A stretch of DNA of 64,000 nucleotides from Roseivirga sp. BDSF3-8. GTDB taxonomy: Bacteria; Bacteroidota; Bacteroidia; Cytophagales; Cyclobacteriaceae. The notes under the pieces were generated by a model, which saw only the letters and a list, made by a program, of their open reading frames with translations, did no database searches and was not told the DNA's origin. The stretch is taken from NCBI RefSeq assembly GCF_041449215.1, contig NZ_JBGNFV010000001.1, positions 3,861,001-3,925,000 of the forward strand. The letters are read 5' to 3'. Position numbers and translations under genes: made by a program. Every line of letters begins with the position of its first letter. Within the stretch, counting starts at the first letter, position 1. Positions 1-7,947 of this stretch are shown here, one piece after another.

Positions 1-86
1 GGGCCGGGGCAATTTTTCTGAATTATGCAATTTATGCAGAAGGTGAGACCTCTGATGGTGGTAAATTTCAGATAAATTCGTTCTAA
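1..86 (+). CDS. Possible 3' end of a gene cut by the window edge
   Basis: The third forward frame is open from the window edge to a TAA at 84-86 and reads as 27 residues ending GGKFQINSF. The composition (aromatic and small residues, alternating polar and hydrophobic) would suit the last strand of a secreted or beta-barrel protein, but the piece is too short to assign. It could be chance. No function is proposed. Confidence 0.25.
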   Translation, partial: AGAIFLNYAIYAEGETSDGGKFQINSF

Positions 87-834
87 CGAACACTACACAA
101 AAGGGCCTGGTGAATACAATTTACTGAGTGCCAGCCGTGAAAGAACCTCTTCTGTCTGCTTATCATCTTTAGCTAGAGCCTAGAAAATATATCTTTCACA
201 TTAGCTTCTTATATAGCTTTTACCTCTTGAAATCGGATACCATAGGCCGAAGGCAGAAAATTGAAGCTAGTAGTAAGGTAGATTTACAGGTAGAATAACA
301 GGAAACATTAAAAGGTGCTGAGCTACCGGAAGGGAATTGGTTTGTGCCGGTCGCTACAGGGTGCCACATTTTTAAAAGCAACTTATTCTTAATTACCAAA
401 ATAAGGGGCATAGCTTGACGGCTATGCTTCGGTAGGAGGCTTTAGTGCTCAGTTGGGTAAGGGGAGCGCACAGGTGGGGCAGGTGGAAACGGTTGGCTAT
501 GAGGGGGCTTGAGGCATTTCTTTATATTTGGATGAAAGCTGACGTGCGGGCAGGGTGGTTTGTGTGGGCGTTCATTTTTTTTCACTTCCCGGAATAATAT
601 AAAAATCGGAAAAAGAGGGTTATCCACACTTGGTTATAGAAATCCTATACTCACCCTACACAGACGCTATATACATGTTAAGGAACTAGTAGTATTATAA
701 TGCAATTAACTTATGATTTCATTAATTGTAATCCATTGGCAATAAGTATGATTGTCTTACCTGAACGCTGAATGTGGCCTTATCTGATTTATATTTGCTG
801 GTGGAATGAACATGAAAAGGACCTGCTTTATAAT
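87..834. other. Non-coding stretch holding one copy of a dispersed repeat
   Basis: No convincing gene is seen on either strand; the open frames here are short and of low-complexity composition. The stretch holds one copy of the roughly 105-bp repeat described at 324-427 and an A/T-rich segment before the next gene. No RNA gene or clear terminator was recognised. Confidence 0.5.
324..427 (+). repeat. Dispersed ~105-bp repeat, copy A
   Basis: This segment closely matches the two tandem copies at 2121-2240 and 2243-2363. Shared blocks include GGGAATT, TTGTGCC, CGCTRCAG, GTGCCAYATTTTTAAAAGCA and a tail reading CTTGACGGCTATGC. It lies in the same orientation as those copies, in non-coding DNA, and encodes no apparent protein. 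Confidence 0.7.
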
Positions 835-1590
835 ATGGCTATCATAGAAAATAACCCATGGATAGAGGGTGCGCGTGGTATGGTGCGTGGTGCGGTGGTG
901 TATCGCCAACTGAATGGTAAAACTGTGGTCTCGAGCCGGCCAAAGCGTTCTTGTAAGCCCCGGACGGATAAGCAAATAGCATATAAGGAGCGGTTCAGGG
1001 CAGCATCTGTGTATGGAAATAGGGTAAAGGAGTGCCCGGCGCTGAGTGAGGTATACAGGGTGGGTGTGAAGCCGGGGGTGGGTGTATATAGTGTTGCTCT
1101 TAAGGATTATATCAAAGCACCTGTGATAGAGGATGTGTTGGTGATAAACTTTAATGGCAGGGCAGGGGAGACGTTAGGTATTTATGCTTATGATGACTTT
1201 GCTATTACTTCGCTTAGGGTTACTCTATTGGATGCTAATGGAGATAGGATAGAGGGGGGCGAGGGCCGTGTAGTGGTGGAAAATGCCTTATATGAGTATG
1301 AGCTGGTAACAAATCTGGCTACGGATGCCCCTACGTATATACGTATTACGGCGAGGGACCGCCCGGGTAATGCTACGGTGATGGTGAAGGCCTGGCTTGG
1401 GGGTGAGAAGAAGCTGGTGGATGCTGAACTGCCTGTCATGACTGAGCCTGAGAAGGAGGCTGGAGAAGCGCCGCATTTAAGGGAGGCGGAAGACAGGAAA
1501 ATACCTGCAACAAGGGGGACGAAGGAAAAAGGTGGGCGGACGGTTAAACCGGTTGTGAACCCTTACCGGGTGATGGACAGGGGTGGGTAA
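835..1590 (+). CDS. Hypothetical protein, DUF6266-like
   Basis: The 251-residue protein starts at the ATG at 835, where a conserved-looking N-terminus (MAIIENNPWIEGARG) begins; the open frame extends further upstream, but those residues (WPYLIYICWW) look non-coding. The N-terminal 80 residues (NPW-GARG, VVYR-NGKTVV, RP, TDKQ, RF-AA) recall Bacteroidota proteins of the DUF6266 type: a basic N-terminal half followed by a beta-rich, immunoglobulin-like segment (about residues 110-210) and a charged, low-complexity tail. There is no signal peptide. The family has no known function; relatives are often found alone in intergenic deserts, as here. An AAAAGGA sequence about 14 bases upstream could be the ribosome site. 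Confidence 0.7.
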   Translation: MAIIENNPWIEGARGMVRGAVVYRQLNGKTVVSSRPKRSCKPRTDKQIAYKERFRAASVYGNRVKECPALSEVYRVGVKPGVGVYSVALKDYIKAPVIEDVLVINFNGRAGETLGIYAYDDFAITSLRVTLLDANGDRIEGGEGRVVVENALYEYELVTNLATDAPTYIRITARDRPGNATVMVKAWLGGEKKLVDAELPVMTEPEKEAGEAPHLREAEDRKIPATRGTKEKGGRTVKPVVNPYRVMDRGG

Positions 1591-1930
1591 TCAGGGAGCG
1601 GCTGCCTATATAGCGAACCTGCAGGAGGGTGATCTGGTAGTATTAATATAGGATCTGAACGGTAAGGGGCAATTGATCCGAAAGGATGAAAGGATAGAAA
1701 TGATGCCGGGGTGGGTACAGCATTCCGTTGTGTCCATGCTACTGCCAAACCCACCCCGGAGGCATCATTTCAAAGTTAATGAACATTACCAGCCGACCTC
1801 GTATGCCGAAAGTCGGACCAGACCCAAGCTCGAAGGAGGGTATTTAGGGTGTGCCTTTATTAGCTTGAGGGTTAAGGTGTGGTCGCAGAGTGCGCGCTTT
1901 CATAAAGCATCCTGCCTGCACCGCCCTGGT

Positions 1931-1956
1931 ATAAAAAGGTATTGGCACCTTTTTAT
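1931..1956. terminator. Perfect 10-bp hairpin
   Basis: ATAAAAAGGT (1931-1940) pairs perfectly with ACCTTTTTAT (1947-1956) around a 6-base loop. The A and T runs in the two arms let it work on either strand. It sits 340 bases after the DUF6266-like gene, so it may be that gene's terminator or part of the repeat block. Just downstream, GGCATAGCCGTCAAG is the inverted form of the tail of the dispersed ~105-bp repeat. Confidence 0.45.
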
Positions 1957-2040
1957 GCCGTCCCCGCCTTGAAGGCATAGCCGTCAAGTTAAAAGTAGAA
2001 ATACACTGAAATGATTACTCTCTTACCATTTGCTGCATGT

Positions 2041-2129
2041 ACCACCGAAAGTCGGACCACCGAAAGTCGGGCCACCGAAAGTCGGGCCACCGAAAGTCGG
2101 GCCACCGAAAGTCGGACCACGAAAGTCGG
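2041..2129. repeat. Tandem 15-bp repeat, six units
   Basis: Five 15-base units of the form RCCACCGAAAGTCGG, followed by one 14-base unit that has lost a C, run head to tail. The core GAAAGTCGGRCC also begins both 122-bp repeats that follow and appears alone near 1808. Unit length is a multiple of three, so open frames on both strands are artefacts of the repeat. There are no spacers, so this is not a CRISPR array. Confidence 0.9.
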
Positions 2130-2363
2130 ACCTCTCCCTGGGGCGGGGAATTATTTGTGCCTATCGCTGCAGCGTGCCATATTTTTAAAAGCAATTTATC
2201 CATATTCAGCAAAATAGGGGCTTAGCTTGAGGGCTATGCCCTGAAAGTCGGGCCTCTCCTATTGGGAGGGGAATTATTCGTGCCTACCGCTGCAGCGTAC
2301 CACATTTTTATAAGCACATCATTCAAAATCAGTAAAATAGAGCCTTAGCTTGAGGGCTATGCA
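2121..2363. repeat. Two tandem ~120-bp repeats (copies B and C)
   Basis: GAAAGTCGGRCCTCTCC starts copies at 2121 and 2243, a period of 122 bases. Both continue through GGGGAATTATT, GTGCCTA, CGCTGCAGCGT, an ATTTTT-A-AAGCA block and end with AGCTTGAGGGCTATGC. Copy A lies at 324-427. They are non-coding and differ by scattered substitutions, so they are not very recent. Confidence 0.8.
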
Positions 2364-2397
2364 CTCAGGGGACAAAAAGGCAGATAGCTTAAATAGT

Positions 2398-2431
2398 AAA
2401 AGCAGATCCTGTTTCCGGGACCTGCTTTTTC
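2398..2431. terminator. Bidirectional-looking terminator hairpin
   Basis: AAAAGCAGATCC pairs with GGACCTGCTTTT, with one G-T type mismatch, around a short TGTTTCCG-type loop, and is followed by a T run on the plus strand and an A run in front. It could end readthrough from either direction. The nearest gene ending towards it is the small minus-strand gene at 2753-2977, about 320 bases away. Confidence 0.6.
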
Positions 2432-2752
2432 ATTGGCTATCAGTTAAGTGCAAACTATAATCCATTGGAGGAGGTATTGCCCACAGGGCAGATTAAAAAG
2501 TCTGTGACTTTGCAAAAAGCAAGTCCAGTCCAGCCCTATTAGCCTAAAGGTTGATGGAGAGTCTGTTCAAACTGCCTTCTTTTCTGTCATCGGTAAAATA
2601 AGAGCAGCATCAGTAAGGGAACATCCTCTTCAGCTTTACTCTAGCGCTTATCAACTTCTGGCTATGTCCATATTATATACTCATCAAGGGCTTCGTTACT
2701 TACTGATTTCCAATGTATTATTTAATGGATTTCATTGTGAAGGCCGCCTTTA

Positions 2753-2977
2753 TTATGTGTCAGGATTATCGCGGGCCTCTCTGTTTAATGCTTCTAAGGG
2801 AAGGTCTTCGATAATCTCTCTTTCAAAGTAAACGAGTTCCTTACGCTCCGGGTGGGCCATTACTTTACAGTAATATACCTTGTCTATATAACGCCTGATT
2901 ACCAGTTTTTCAGATGGGTTGGCTTTAGCATATACGGTATCACCTGCATTATATTTATTCTGAACAAATTCTTTCAA
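2753..2977 (-). CDS. Small conserved hypothetical protein (74 residues)
   Basis: Short basic/acidic protein with GDTVYAKANPSEKLVIRRYID in the first half and YYCKV, PERKELVYFEREI in the second. The pattern of alternating strands (VYAK, LVIRRYI, VYYCKVM, LVYFEREI) suggests a small all-beta, SH3-like fold similar to other tiny Bacteroidota proteins with a GDxVxxK start. No catalytic residues or membrane segment are visible and I do not know its function. It is monocistronic. Confidence 0.65.
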   Translation of the reverse strand: MKEFVQNKYNAGDTVYAKANPSEKLVIRRYIDKVYYCKVMAHPERKELVYFEREIIEDLPLEALNREARDNPDT

Positions 2978-3060
2978 TAGACTCCTTTCTTCTTTGAAGT
3001 GATAAAAACTCTCTATAATTCACTAGGAATGTCTGTACATATACTCGGGAGTACCTAATG

Positions 3061-3095
3061 TTAAGGTAAGGTGGTGTTTACTTCCCTTACCTTAA
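3061..3095 (-). terminator. Terminator hairpin after the CsbD-like gene
   Basis: TTAAGGTAAGG (3061-3071) and CCTTACCTTAA (3085-3095) form a perfect 11-bp stem with a 13-base loop, 14 bases beyond the stop codon of the CsbD-like gene. It lacks a long T run, so it may be a weak terminator or an mRNA-stabilising stem. Confidence 0.55.
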
Positions 3096-3109
3096 ATTAA
3101 GTCAGTCAC

Positions 3110-3334
3110 TTATTTAGCAGGCTGAACTTTTCTTAGAATATTCACTACCTCCGGTCTGTCTTTATTGAGTTTTGTACTTATTCTATCAATAAGCTCATTT
3201 TCTTTGCCCTCATGATATTTAAGATCCTCATCATTCAGTTGGGGGTACTTATCCTTTAACTGATTGGATTGCTTGTCCCAATTACCATTCATTTTAAATT
3301 CTTCAGATTTTTTATCAGTTTTAGTATTATCCAT
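3110..3334 (-). CDS. CsbD-like stress-response protein
   Basis: 74 residues, highly charged and soluble. The core NWDKQSNQLKDKYPQLNDEDLKYHEGKENELI matches the CsbD family layout (W-x-Q, K-x-KYP-L-D-DL, G-x-x-x-EL-x-x-I-x-x-K), ending with the usual helical EVVNILRK segment. CsbD proteins are small, helical, general-stress-induced proteins of unknown biochemical role. An AraC-type regulator lies just upstream on the same strand, with a gap of about 140 bases. The gene is followed by a hairpin. Confidence 0.8.
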   Translation of the reverse strand: MDNTKTDKKSEEFKMNGNWDKQSNQLKDKYPQLNDEDLKYHEGKENELIDRISTKLNKDRPEVVNILRKVQPAK

Positions 3335-3472
3335 AATTTACATTTATCCTGCAAGATTAATATTGCAGTACATCAAAGGTGAACATATATTCTGAAGAAG
3401 GCATTACACTATTATTTCTACTTGTTACATAAATCACACATTACCAGATGGTAGCGCTGCAAGCGGGCAGTT

Positions 3473-4039
3473 TCAGAGATCTTCCAGGTTTTTCTTACGC
3501 TTATTTTTCAACTGCTTATAAAATGTAGCGGTAAGGCCTGTGATTTTCTTAAACTGGTTAGACAGGTGGGCCACACTGCTATAGCCAAGCTTGTAGGAGA
3601 TTTCGGAAAGGGTCAGCTCATCGTAAATAAGAAGTTCTTTTACCTTCTCTATTTTATTAATTATGATAAAGTGCTGGATGGTAGTCCCTGTCATTTCCGA
3701 AAAAGCATTGGCCAGGTAGGTGTAATCATAGCCCAGTTTATTGCTGATATATGCTGAGTAGTTTTCCTTTGGCAGGTGATCAGAGTGGTGTATCATTTCA
3801 ATAATAATATTCTTTATTTTTTCGATCAGAATACTCTTTTTGTCATCCAGCATCTCCAGTCCTGACTGCATCAGGTTTTTTTTTATTATTCCTTTTTGCT
3901 TTTCTGTTATGTCTTCCAGGATTTCTACTGTACCCAAGTCCACATATACATAATGCAGTCCGAGTTTTGACAGTTCCTCTTTTACCATCATCTTGCACCG
4001 CAAACTGACCATATATTTTATAAATAGTTTCGTGCTCAT
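3473..4039 (-). CDS. AraC-family transcriptional regulator
   Basis: 188 residues. The C-terminal half (about 95-180) holds two helix-turn-helix units typical of AraC/XylS: SNKLGYDYTYLANAFSEMTG and LTLSEISYKLGYSSVAHLSNQFKKITG. The short N-terminal part (1-80) is not a sugar-binding cupin; it resembles the small Bacteroidota AraC regulators often found near stress genes. It probably controls stress-type genes such as the neighbouring CsbD-like gene, but nothing in the sequence shows the ligand or operator. It is 6 kb from the peptide synthetase locus on the far side of unrelated genes, so I do not connect the two. Confidence 0.85.
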   Translation of the reverse strand: MSTKLFIKYMVSLRCKMMVKEELSKLGLHYVYVDLGTVEILEDITEKQKGIIKKNLMQSGLEMLDDKKSILIEKIKNIIIEMIHHSDHLPKENYSAYISNKLGYDYTYLANAFSEMTGTTIQHFIIINKIEKVKELLIYDELTLSEISYKLGYSSVAHLSNQFKKITGLTATFYKQLKNKRKKNLEDL

Positions 4040-5386
4040 ACTAGCCTATTCAGTTTAAGGGCTGCAGAAGGCCGTAGGCCCGTAGTAGAGGTGAACACTT
4101 TTAGATTCTTATTGTGATGAATTCGGGTATTTATTTTGCATCAGCCCACCTAGTTTCACGGACAGAACATGGAGTGAAGCAGAATTTTAAAGATGAATGG
4201 TGGGTAGAGGTAGGTCAGTAGCATTGTTAAGGTACCTGTCAGCCGGGTGTACGAATGGTTAACTCGATATTGACAAACTCTTATCTAATTTTGCTTTGCG
4301 TAATTAGATGATTTCCCATCCAGTCATTATAAAGGCTGGTTTTAGGATCGAGTTTTAATACTGATTATGGAACAGGGGTACTTTCCAGCAGCATATGGTC
4401 CTGGACGGGGCGAGCAGCTCATTTATCCGGCCAAGTAACCATGGCATAATCAAATTAGGCTTTCAGGGTACTTTTCAATGACTTTTCTAAAATAGCAGGC
4501 TTTTGATGGTGGCTGTGTCTGCTATGACATACGCCAATAGGGGCACACGGTCGGTCGCTGTCTTCATTTGTTCTTACCTGAATATTCTATGGCCTGTGCT
4601 CGAAGCGAGCCCAGTCGAAGCGAGCCCAGCTTAAAAGAATAAAAAAGGGGAGACAGAGATGTTTAAGCAGTATGCTGATTCGCGGTTACCAGGGGTATAA
4701 TATTTTGGTTAATTTAGTGTATGCCTGACTGGACGCTGAACCCTTGACAGGGTAGGTTGTGAGCAATTTTTTGCCTTGTTCTATGATTGCTATTGAAGAT
4801 TTTATGAGGTTGAGGATAAAATAAAATCTAAGTGGGGTAAAGACTACTATACACACGTAGACTATTGCGGCCTCATTCCAATTCGTCCTCTGGCACATTG
4901 CGGGTATTTTGGTATTCCCCTCAACTCATTATCTTTTGCTACTACAGGTGGTGATGGTGCACATTTTGGTTTTTATCTGATTCAAATAGTGAAAAGCCAA
5001 CCGAACCCATCCTCATGATGGTTTCTATGTCTTCCCATAAGAATAGGTGAAGACTTTTTTTCTCCAGGGATTTACGCTGGTTGGTTTGCCCTTGAGCAAA
5101 TAGTATATAATAATTTAGAAGGAATAATTGCTTGTTATTCTGAAGCAGCACCCGATCCGGAATGGGAAAAGGAAGAAAGGGTTGAAAGTGCTTAAGGGTC
5201 GTTAGCTTTATAAGCTTAAATGCCATGCAATGGGCTTAGCTCTCCGGAATTGATTGGATTAAGTGGTGCATTCTTTTTTCATCATAAAATAGTATGTGTG
5301 CTGTGCGGCGGGGGGTGGACTAAACGAGCGGCTGGCTTGTAGTTTTATTTGAGCTTTTGGTGTGTTAGGTATACCTTGTACAGGGT
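4040..5386. other. Long gap with repeats and two doubtful small ORFs
   Basis: No confident gene. Two minus-strand frames, 4942-5226 (94 residues, starting MAFKLIKLTTLKHF) and 4686-4898 (70 residues, one hydrophobic stretch VYVCIVVFTPLRFYFILNLI), have plausible composition and could be the broken halves of one old gene, but I recognise neither. The gap also carries a ~95-bp dispersed repeat (4505-4600), a 15-bp unit CGAAGCGAGCCCAGY twice in tandem (4601-4630) and a copy of the CCATGCAATGGG motif near 5223. Confidence 0.4.
4505..4600 (+). repeat. Dispersed ~95-bp repeat, copy 1
   Basis: GATGGTGGCTG, ATACGCC, GCACACGG, CTTCAATTT-like and TTCTTACCTGAATATTCTA then GGCCTGTGCT recur in the same order and spacing at 7678-7770. 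Both copies are in intergenic DNA in the same orientation. Confidence 0.7.
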
Positions 5387-5800
5387 ATGAAGGTTGAAGA
5401 ATTAAAGCAAAGAGGCTTAGAACGGGAATGTAGCTTCCAGACGTCCAGAAGCGGAGGGGCGGGAGGCCAGCATGTGAATAAGGTAGAGACGCGGGTGGAG
5501 CTACGCTTCGCTATAGAGGATTCAGCCCTGCTTTCGGAAACGGAGAAAGCCCGCATTTATAAAAAGCTGGGCAACCGTATCAATAAGGAAGGGGAGTTGC
5601 AGGTAGTGTGCCAGGAATCGCGCAGTCAGTTGAAAAACAAGGAGCAGTGCGTGGAACGCTTTTACACACTCCTGGCCAAAGCCTTTACAAAGCCTAAAAA
5701 GCGAAAGGCTACTAAGCCAACCAAAGCCTCGGTACAGCGTCGCCTGAAGAGTAAGCAGAAGCAGGCTGAGAAAAAGGCGAACCGCAGGGGGGATTGGTAG
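5387..5800 (+). CDS. arfB: Alternative ribosome-rescue factor ArfB (peptidyl-tRNA hydrolase)
   Basis: 137 residues, the usual length. The GGQ catalytic motif sits at residues 26-28 in RSGGAGGQHVNKVET, as in class I release factors, and there is no codon-recognition domain. The basic C-terminal tail (about 105-137: KPKKRKATKPTKAS, RRLKSKQKQAEKKANRR) is the part that in ArfB/YaeJ enters the empty mRNA channel of stalled ribosomes. It frees peptides from ribosomes stuck at the end of non-stop mRNA. The gene is on its own and converges with the parDE pair 20 bases downstream. Confidence 0.92.
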   Translation: MKVEELKQRGLERECSFQTSRSGGAGGQHVNKVETRVELRFAIEDSALLSETEKARIYKKLGNRINKEGELQVVCQESRSQLKNKEQCVERFYTLLAKAFTKPKKRKATKPTKASVQRRLKSKQKQAEKKANRRGDW

Positions 5801-5820
5801 AGGGGGGTCCGGATTAGATT

Positions 5821-6120
5821 TTATTCATTTAGTCGCGAAGAAATATCCATTTGCTGGTGTAAAACTCTGATGATTTCGATGGGCTCTTCTTGTTCGTTGA
5901 TACGGTAGAATATAAAATGTGATTTGACACGAGAGCGGAAATAGCCTTCTCTAATATGGCTGTAATCAATTCCTGCTTGGGGGTTATAAGCCAGATACTC
6001 AATTTCATCCATTATCAGGTTTAAATATCTGTCAGCCTGCTCCGTTGACCAGTTTTTAAAAGTATAAGTCCAGATATTTTCCATATCCCGGCTTGCTTCG
6101 CGACTTATCTTGTAGACCAT
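5821..6120 (-). CDS. parE: ParE/RelE-type toxin of a type II toxin-antitoxin pair
   Basis: 99 residues with the ParE pattern: KISREASRDMENIWTYTFKNWSTEQADRY, then NPQAGIDYSHIREGYFRSRVKSHFIFYRI and the terminal strand EIIRVLHQQMDISSRL. ParE toxins poison DNA gyrase; related RelE toxins cut mRNA, and the sequence alone leaves a little doubt between these. Its ATG shares one base with the stop codon of the upstream antitoxin gene (TAATG), the usual sign of translational coupling. Confidence 0.88.
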   Translation of the reverse strand: MVYKISREASRDMENIWTYTFKNWSTEQADRYLNLIMDEIEYLAYNPQAGIDYSHIREGYFRSRVKSHFIFYRINEQEEPIEIIRVLHQQMDISSRLNE

Positions 6121-6368
6121 TATTTTGCTAAATGCCTCTGATGAAGTCCTTCTATAAACTTTTTACGGTCGAAGTTTTCAACAAATCCGGATTCTTCACC
6201 CTTTTTGAGCTCATTGATGAGATCCGCCTTTTTAGACTCCTCATATTCAAACATTCTTAGGGCTGCCCTTACTACCTCACTGGCAGAGGAATACTTCCCG
6301 GTTTTGATCTGTTTGCTTATGAAGTCATCAAAATAATCACCCAGTAAAATCGATGTATTTTTAGCCAT
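6120..6368 (-). CDS. parD: ParD-type antitoxin (CC2985 family)
   Basis: 82 residues. The N-terminal half (LLGDYFDDFISKQIKTGKYSSASEVVRAALRMFE) is the ribbon-helix-helix DNA-binding and dimer domain of ParD, with the SSASEVVRAALR signature. The acidic C-terminal half (ELKKGEESGFVENFDRKKFIEGLH) is the segment that wraps the toxin. It neutralises the downstream ParE protein and should repress the pair through the palindrome just upstream. Confidence 0.9.
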   Translation of the reverse strand: MAKNTSILLGDYFDDFISKQIKTGKYSSASEVVRAALRMFEYEESKKADLINELKKGEESGFVENFDRKKFIEGLHQRHLAK

Positions 6369-6390
6369 CTGCTTTCTATTTTTAATAAAG

Positions 6391-6407
6391 ATACCAACTC
6401 TTGGTAT
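6391..6407 (-). promoter_or_regulatory. Candidate ParD operator palindrome
   Basis: ATACCAA-CTC-TTGGTAT is a perfect 7-bp inverted repeat 23 bases upstream of the parD start. On the minus strand it overlaps TATCTTTA, a near match to the Bacteroidota -7 box. Autorepression by a ParD dimer on such a site is how this family usually works; the binding itself is inferred. Confidence 0.5.
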
Positions 6408-6457
6408 AAGTTAAAAACGGCCTGCCCGGGGTATTGGTTTCTCTACTTAGTTTAAGT

Positions 6458-6499
6458 GCGCCATGCAATGGGCGCCATGCAATGGGCGCCTTGCAAGGG
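6458..6499. repeat. Three tandem 14-bp units (GCGCCATGCAATGG)
   Basis: Two exact copies of GCGCCATGCAATGG at 6458 and 6472, then a changed copy GCGCCTTGCAAGGG at 6486, each imperfectly self-complementary. The same motif occurs inverted at 9315-9338 and in part near 5223, so it is dispersed in this flank. Confidence 0.7.
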
Positions 6500-6619
6500 G
6501 TCTGCTAGTCCAGAGTGGATTAGGTTAAAACTTGCAGCTGACGGTTTTACCTAAATGATGAAGGCTGGTATGGTAGTGGATAATGGCTAAAAGCCAGCCA
6601 CAAACAACTGCTCCTCAAC

Positions 6620-7573
6620 TTAAAATTTTTTGGCTTTCTTTCCTTTTACCTCTTTTGTGGTGCCGTCATGGTCCATTTGCACCTTTTTGGTTTCTACTTT
6701 TACCGCGTGCTCAGAAGGCCTGATGCCCTGGTCGTAGTGCCGGGAATACACCTGTGTAAACTCGGCCCCAAACAGGAAGATAATGGAGGAGTAGAAGACC
6801 CAGATGAGGATCATGACGAGGGCGCCGGCTGTACCGTAGGTTTCGGACAGGGGATTATTCTCCAGGATGAGGCTAATCAGGAACTTCCCCAGGTTAAACA
6901 GGAGAGCGGTGACGGCTGCGCCAATCCAGATGTTTTTCCAGCGTATTCTTGCATCGGGCAGCACCTTGAAGATAAGCCCAAAGATGAGCGTACTAAGCAG
7001 GGTGGTCACCATAAACTCTCCTGATGAGATCAGTTGTGCAGAAATGCCGGCAAAATTCTCCTTCAGGTAGTCGTTAAACAAATTCACAAAAAGATCGGCA
7101 GTAAGGGAAACGAGTAGTAAAAAGCCCATACTTACGACCATAGCGAGTGAGAGCACGCGGTTGATGATGACTTTTAGCCATCCTTTTTCCGGCCGGGCTT
7201 CCACTTCCCACATAGCATTCAGGGCATCCTGCAGGGCAACAAAAACGGTGGTTGCACTAAAGACCATGAGCCCGATACCCATTATAGTGCCTACGGTGCT
7301 ATCGCCTGTCTGGCCGGCCTGCTCTAAAATACGTTGTATCTGTAGGGCGCTATCCTGACCGATAATGCTACTGAACCTGCTTTGGATTTCGGTTTTTACC
7401 TGTTCCTGTCCGAATACGAGTCCGGCCATGTGGACGGTAATGGTTAGGACAGCTGGTAGCGAAAAGATGGTATAAAAGGCAATAATAGCGGCATGATCGA
7501 GTGGGTGATCATCAAAGAATTCTGTGAATATCTTCCTGGTAAACCTCCAGGTGGCTTTTGCTTTTTCGTACAT
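6620..7573 (-). CDS. YihY/BrkB-family (UPF0761) inner-membrane protein
   Basis: 317 residues with about six membrane segments. Family marks are the N-terminal FFDDHPLDHAAIIAFYTIFSLP, the ALQDALNAMWEV block near residue 115, RIRWKNIWIGAAVTALLFNLGKFLI near 210-235 and the YGTAGALVMILIWVFYSSIIFLFGAEFTQVY motif near 250-285. The cytosolic tail is basic. Members were once thought to be RNase BN; that is now rejected and the true role is unclear. It is monocistronic. Confidence 0.9.
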   Translation of the reverse strand: MYEKAKATWRFTRKIFTEFFDDHPLDHAAIIAFYTIFSLPAVLTITVHMAGLVFGQEQVKTEIQSRFSSIIGQDSALQIQRILEQAGQTGDSTVGTIMGIGLMVFSATTVFVALQDALNAMWEVEARPEKGWLKVIINRVLSLAMVVSMGFLLLVSLTADLFVNLFNDYLKENFAGISAQLISSGEFMVTTLLSTLIFGLIFKVLPDARIRWKNIWIGAAVTALLFNLGKFLISLILENNPLSETYGTAGALVMILIWVFYSSIIFLFGAEFTQVYSRHYDQGIRPSEHAVKVETKKVQMDHDGTTKEVKGKKAKKF

Positions 7574-7677
7574 CCTTAGAAATATACCGTGTACATAGTA
7601 CTACACACTAAGGCAGGAATAGTTATTTGGGTACGGTGATGTAAGATGAGGCTGAGGTGGGGTAGCAGGATTATAGA

Positions 7678-7770
7678 TGATGGTGGCTGGGGCTGTTGGG
7701 AATACGCCGTAAGCACACGGCCCTGAGGTTCTTCAATTTATTCTTACCTGAATATTCTACGGCCTGTGCT
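7678..7770 (+). repeat. Dispersed ~95-bp repeat, copy 2
   Basis: Second copy of the element at 4505-4600, with the same order of conserved blocks and the best match in TTCTTACCTGAATATTCTA. It fills part of the 374-base gap between the YihY-family gene and the DUF3103 lipoprotein gene; nothing else is recognised in that gap. Confidence 0.7.
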
Positions 7771-7947
7771 GCAGACGGGTAGCTTTTCGAAGGGCAACTA
7801 TTTGTACTGCTGATGCCTGGACTGCGGTCGGGGCGGTTATGGGGTTACTGTTGATGTTATAAAACCTGGTACATTTTCCTTGAACGGTGGTTGCTTCGTT
7901 TTTATTCTTATGAAGAATTAACTAATCATCTTTAAAAAATTAACCCT

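Noticed and set aside
2041-2129. Short regular repeats as a possible CRISPR array
   Set aside because: The units are contiguous with no spacers, and no cas genes are nearby.
2011-2225. ORFs reading TESRATESR, HRKSGHRKSG and DFRWPDFRWP
   Set aside because: They are translations of the 15-bp tandem repeat in different frames; the unit length is a multiple of three, which keeps every frame open.
3473-4039. The AraC-type regulator as the pathway regulator of the peptide operon
   Set aside because: It is more than 6 kb beyond the end of the operon, separated by unrelated genes and decayed elements, and is next to a CsbD-like stress gene.
4686-5226. Two small minus-strand ORFs, one ending in a run of four His
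   Set aside because: I recognise no family, the spacing suggests no operon, and the His run is only the chance end of the frame. Kept as a remark in the region entry, not as genes.
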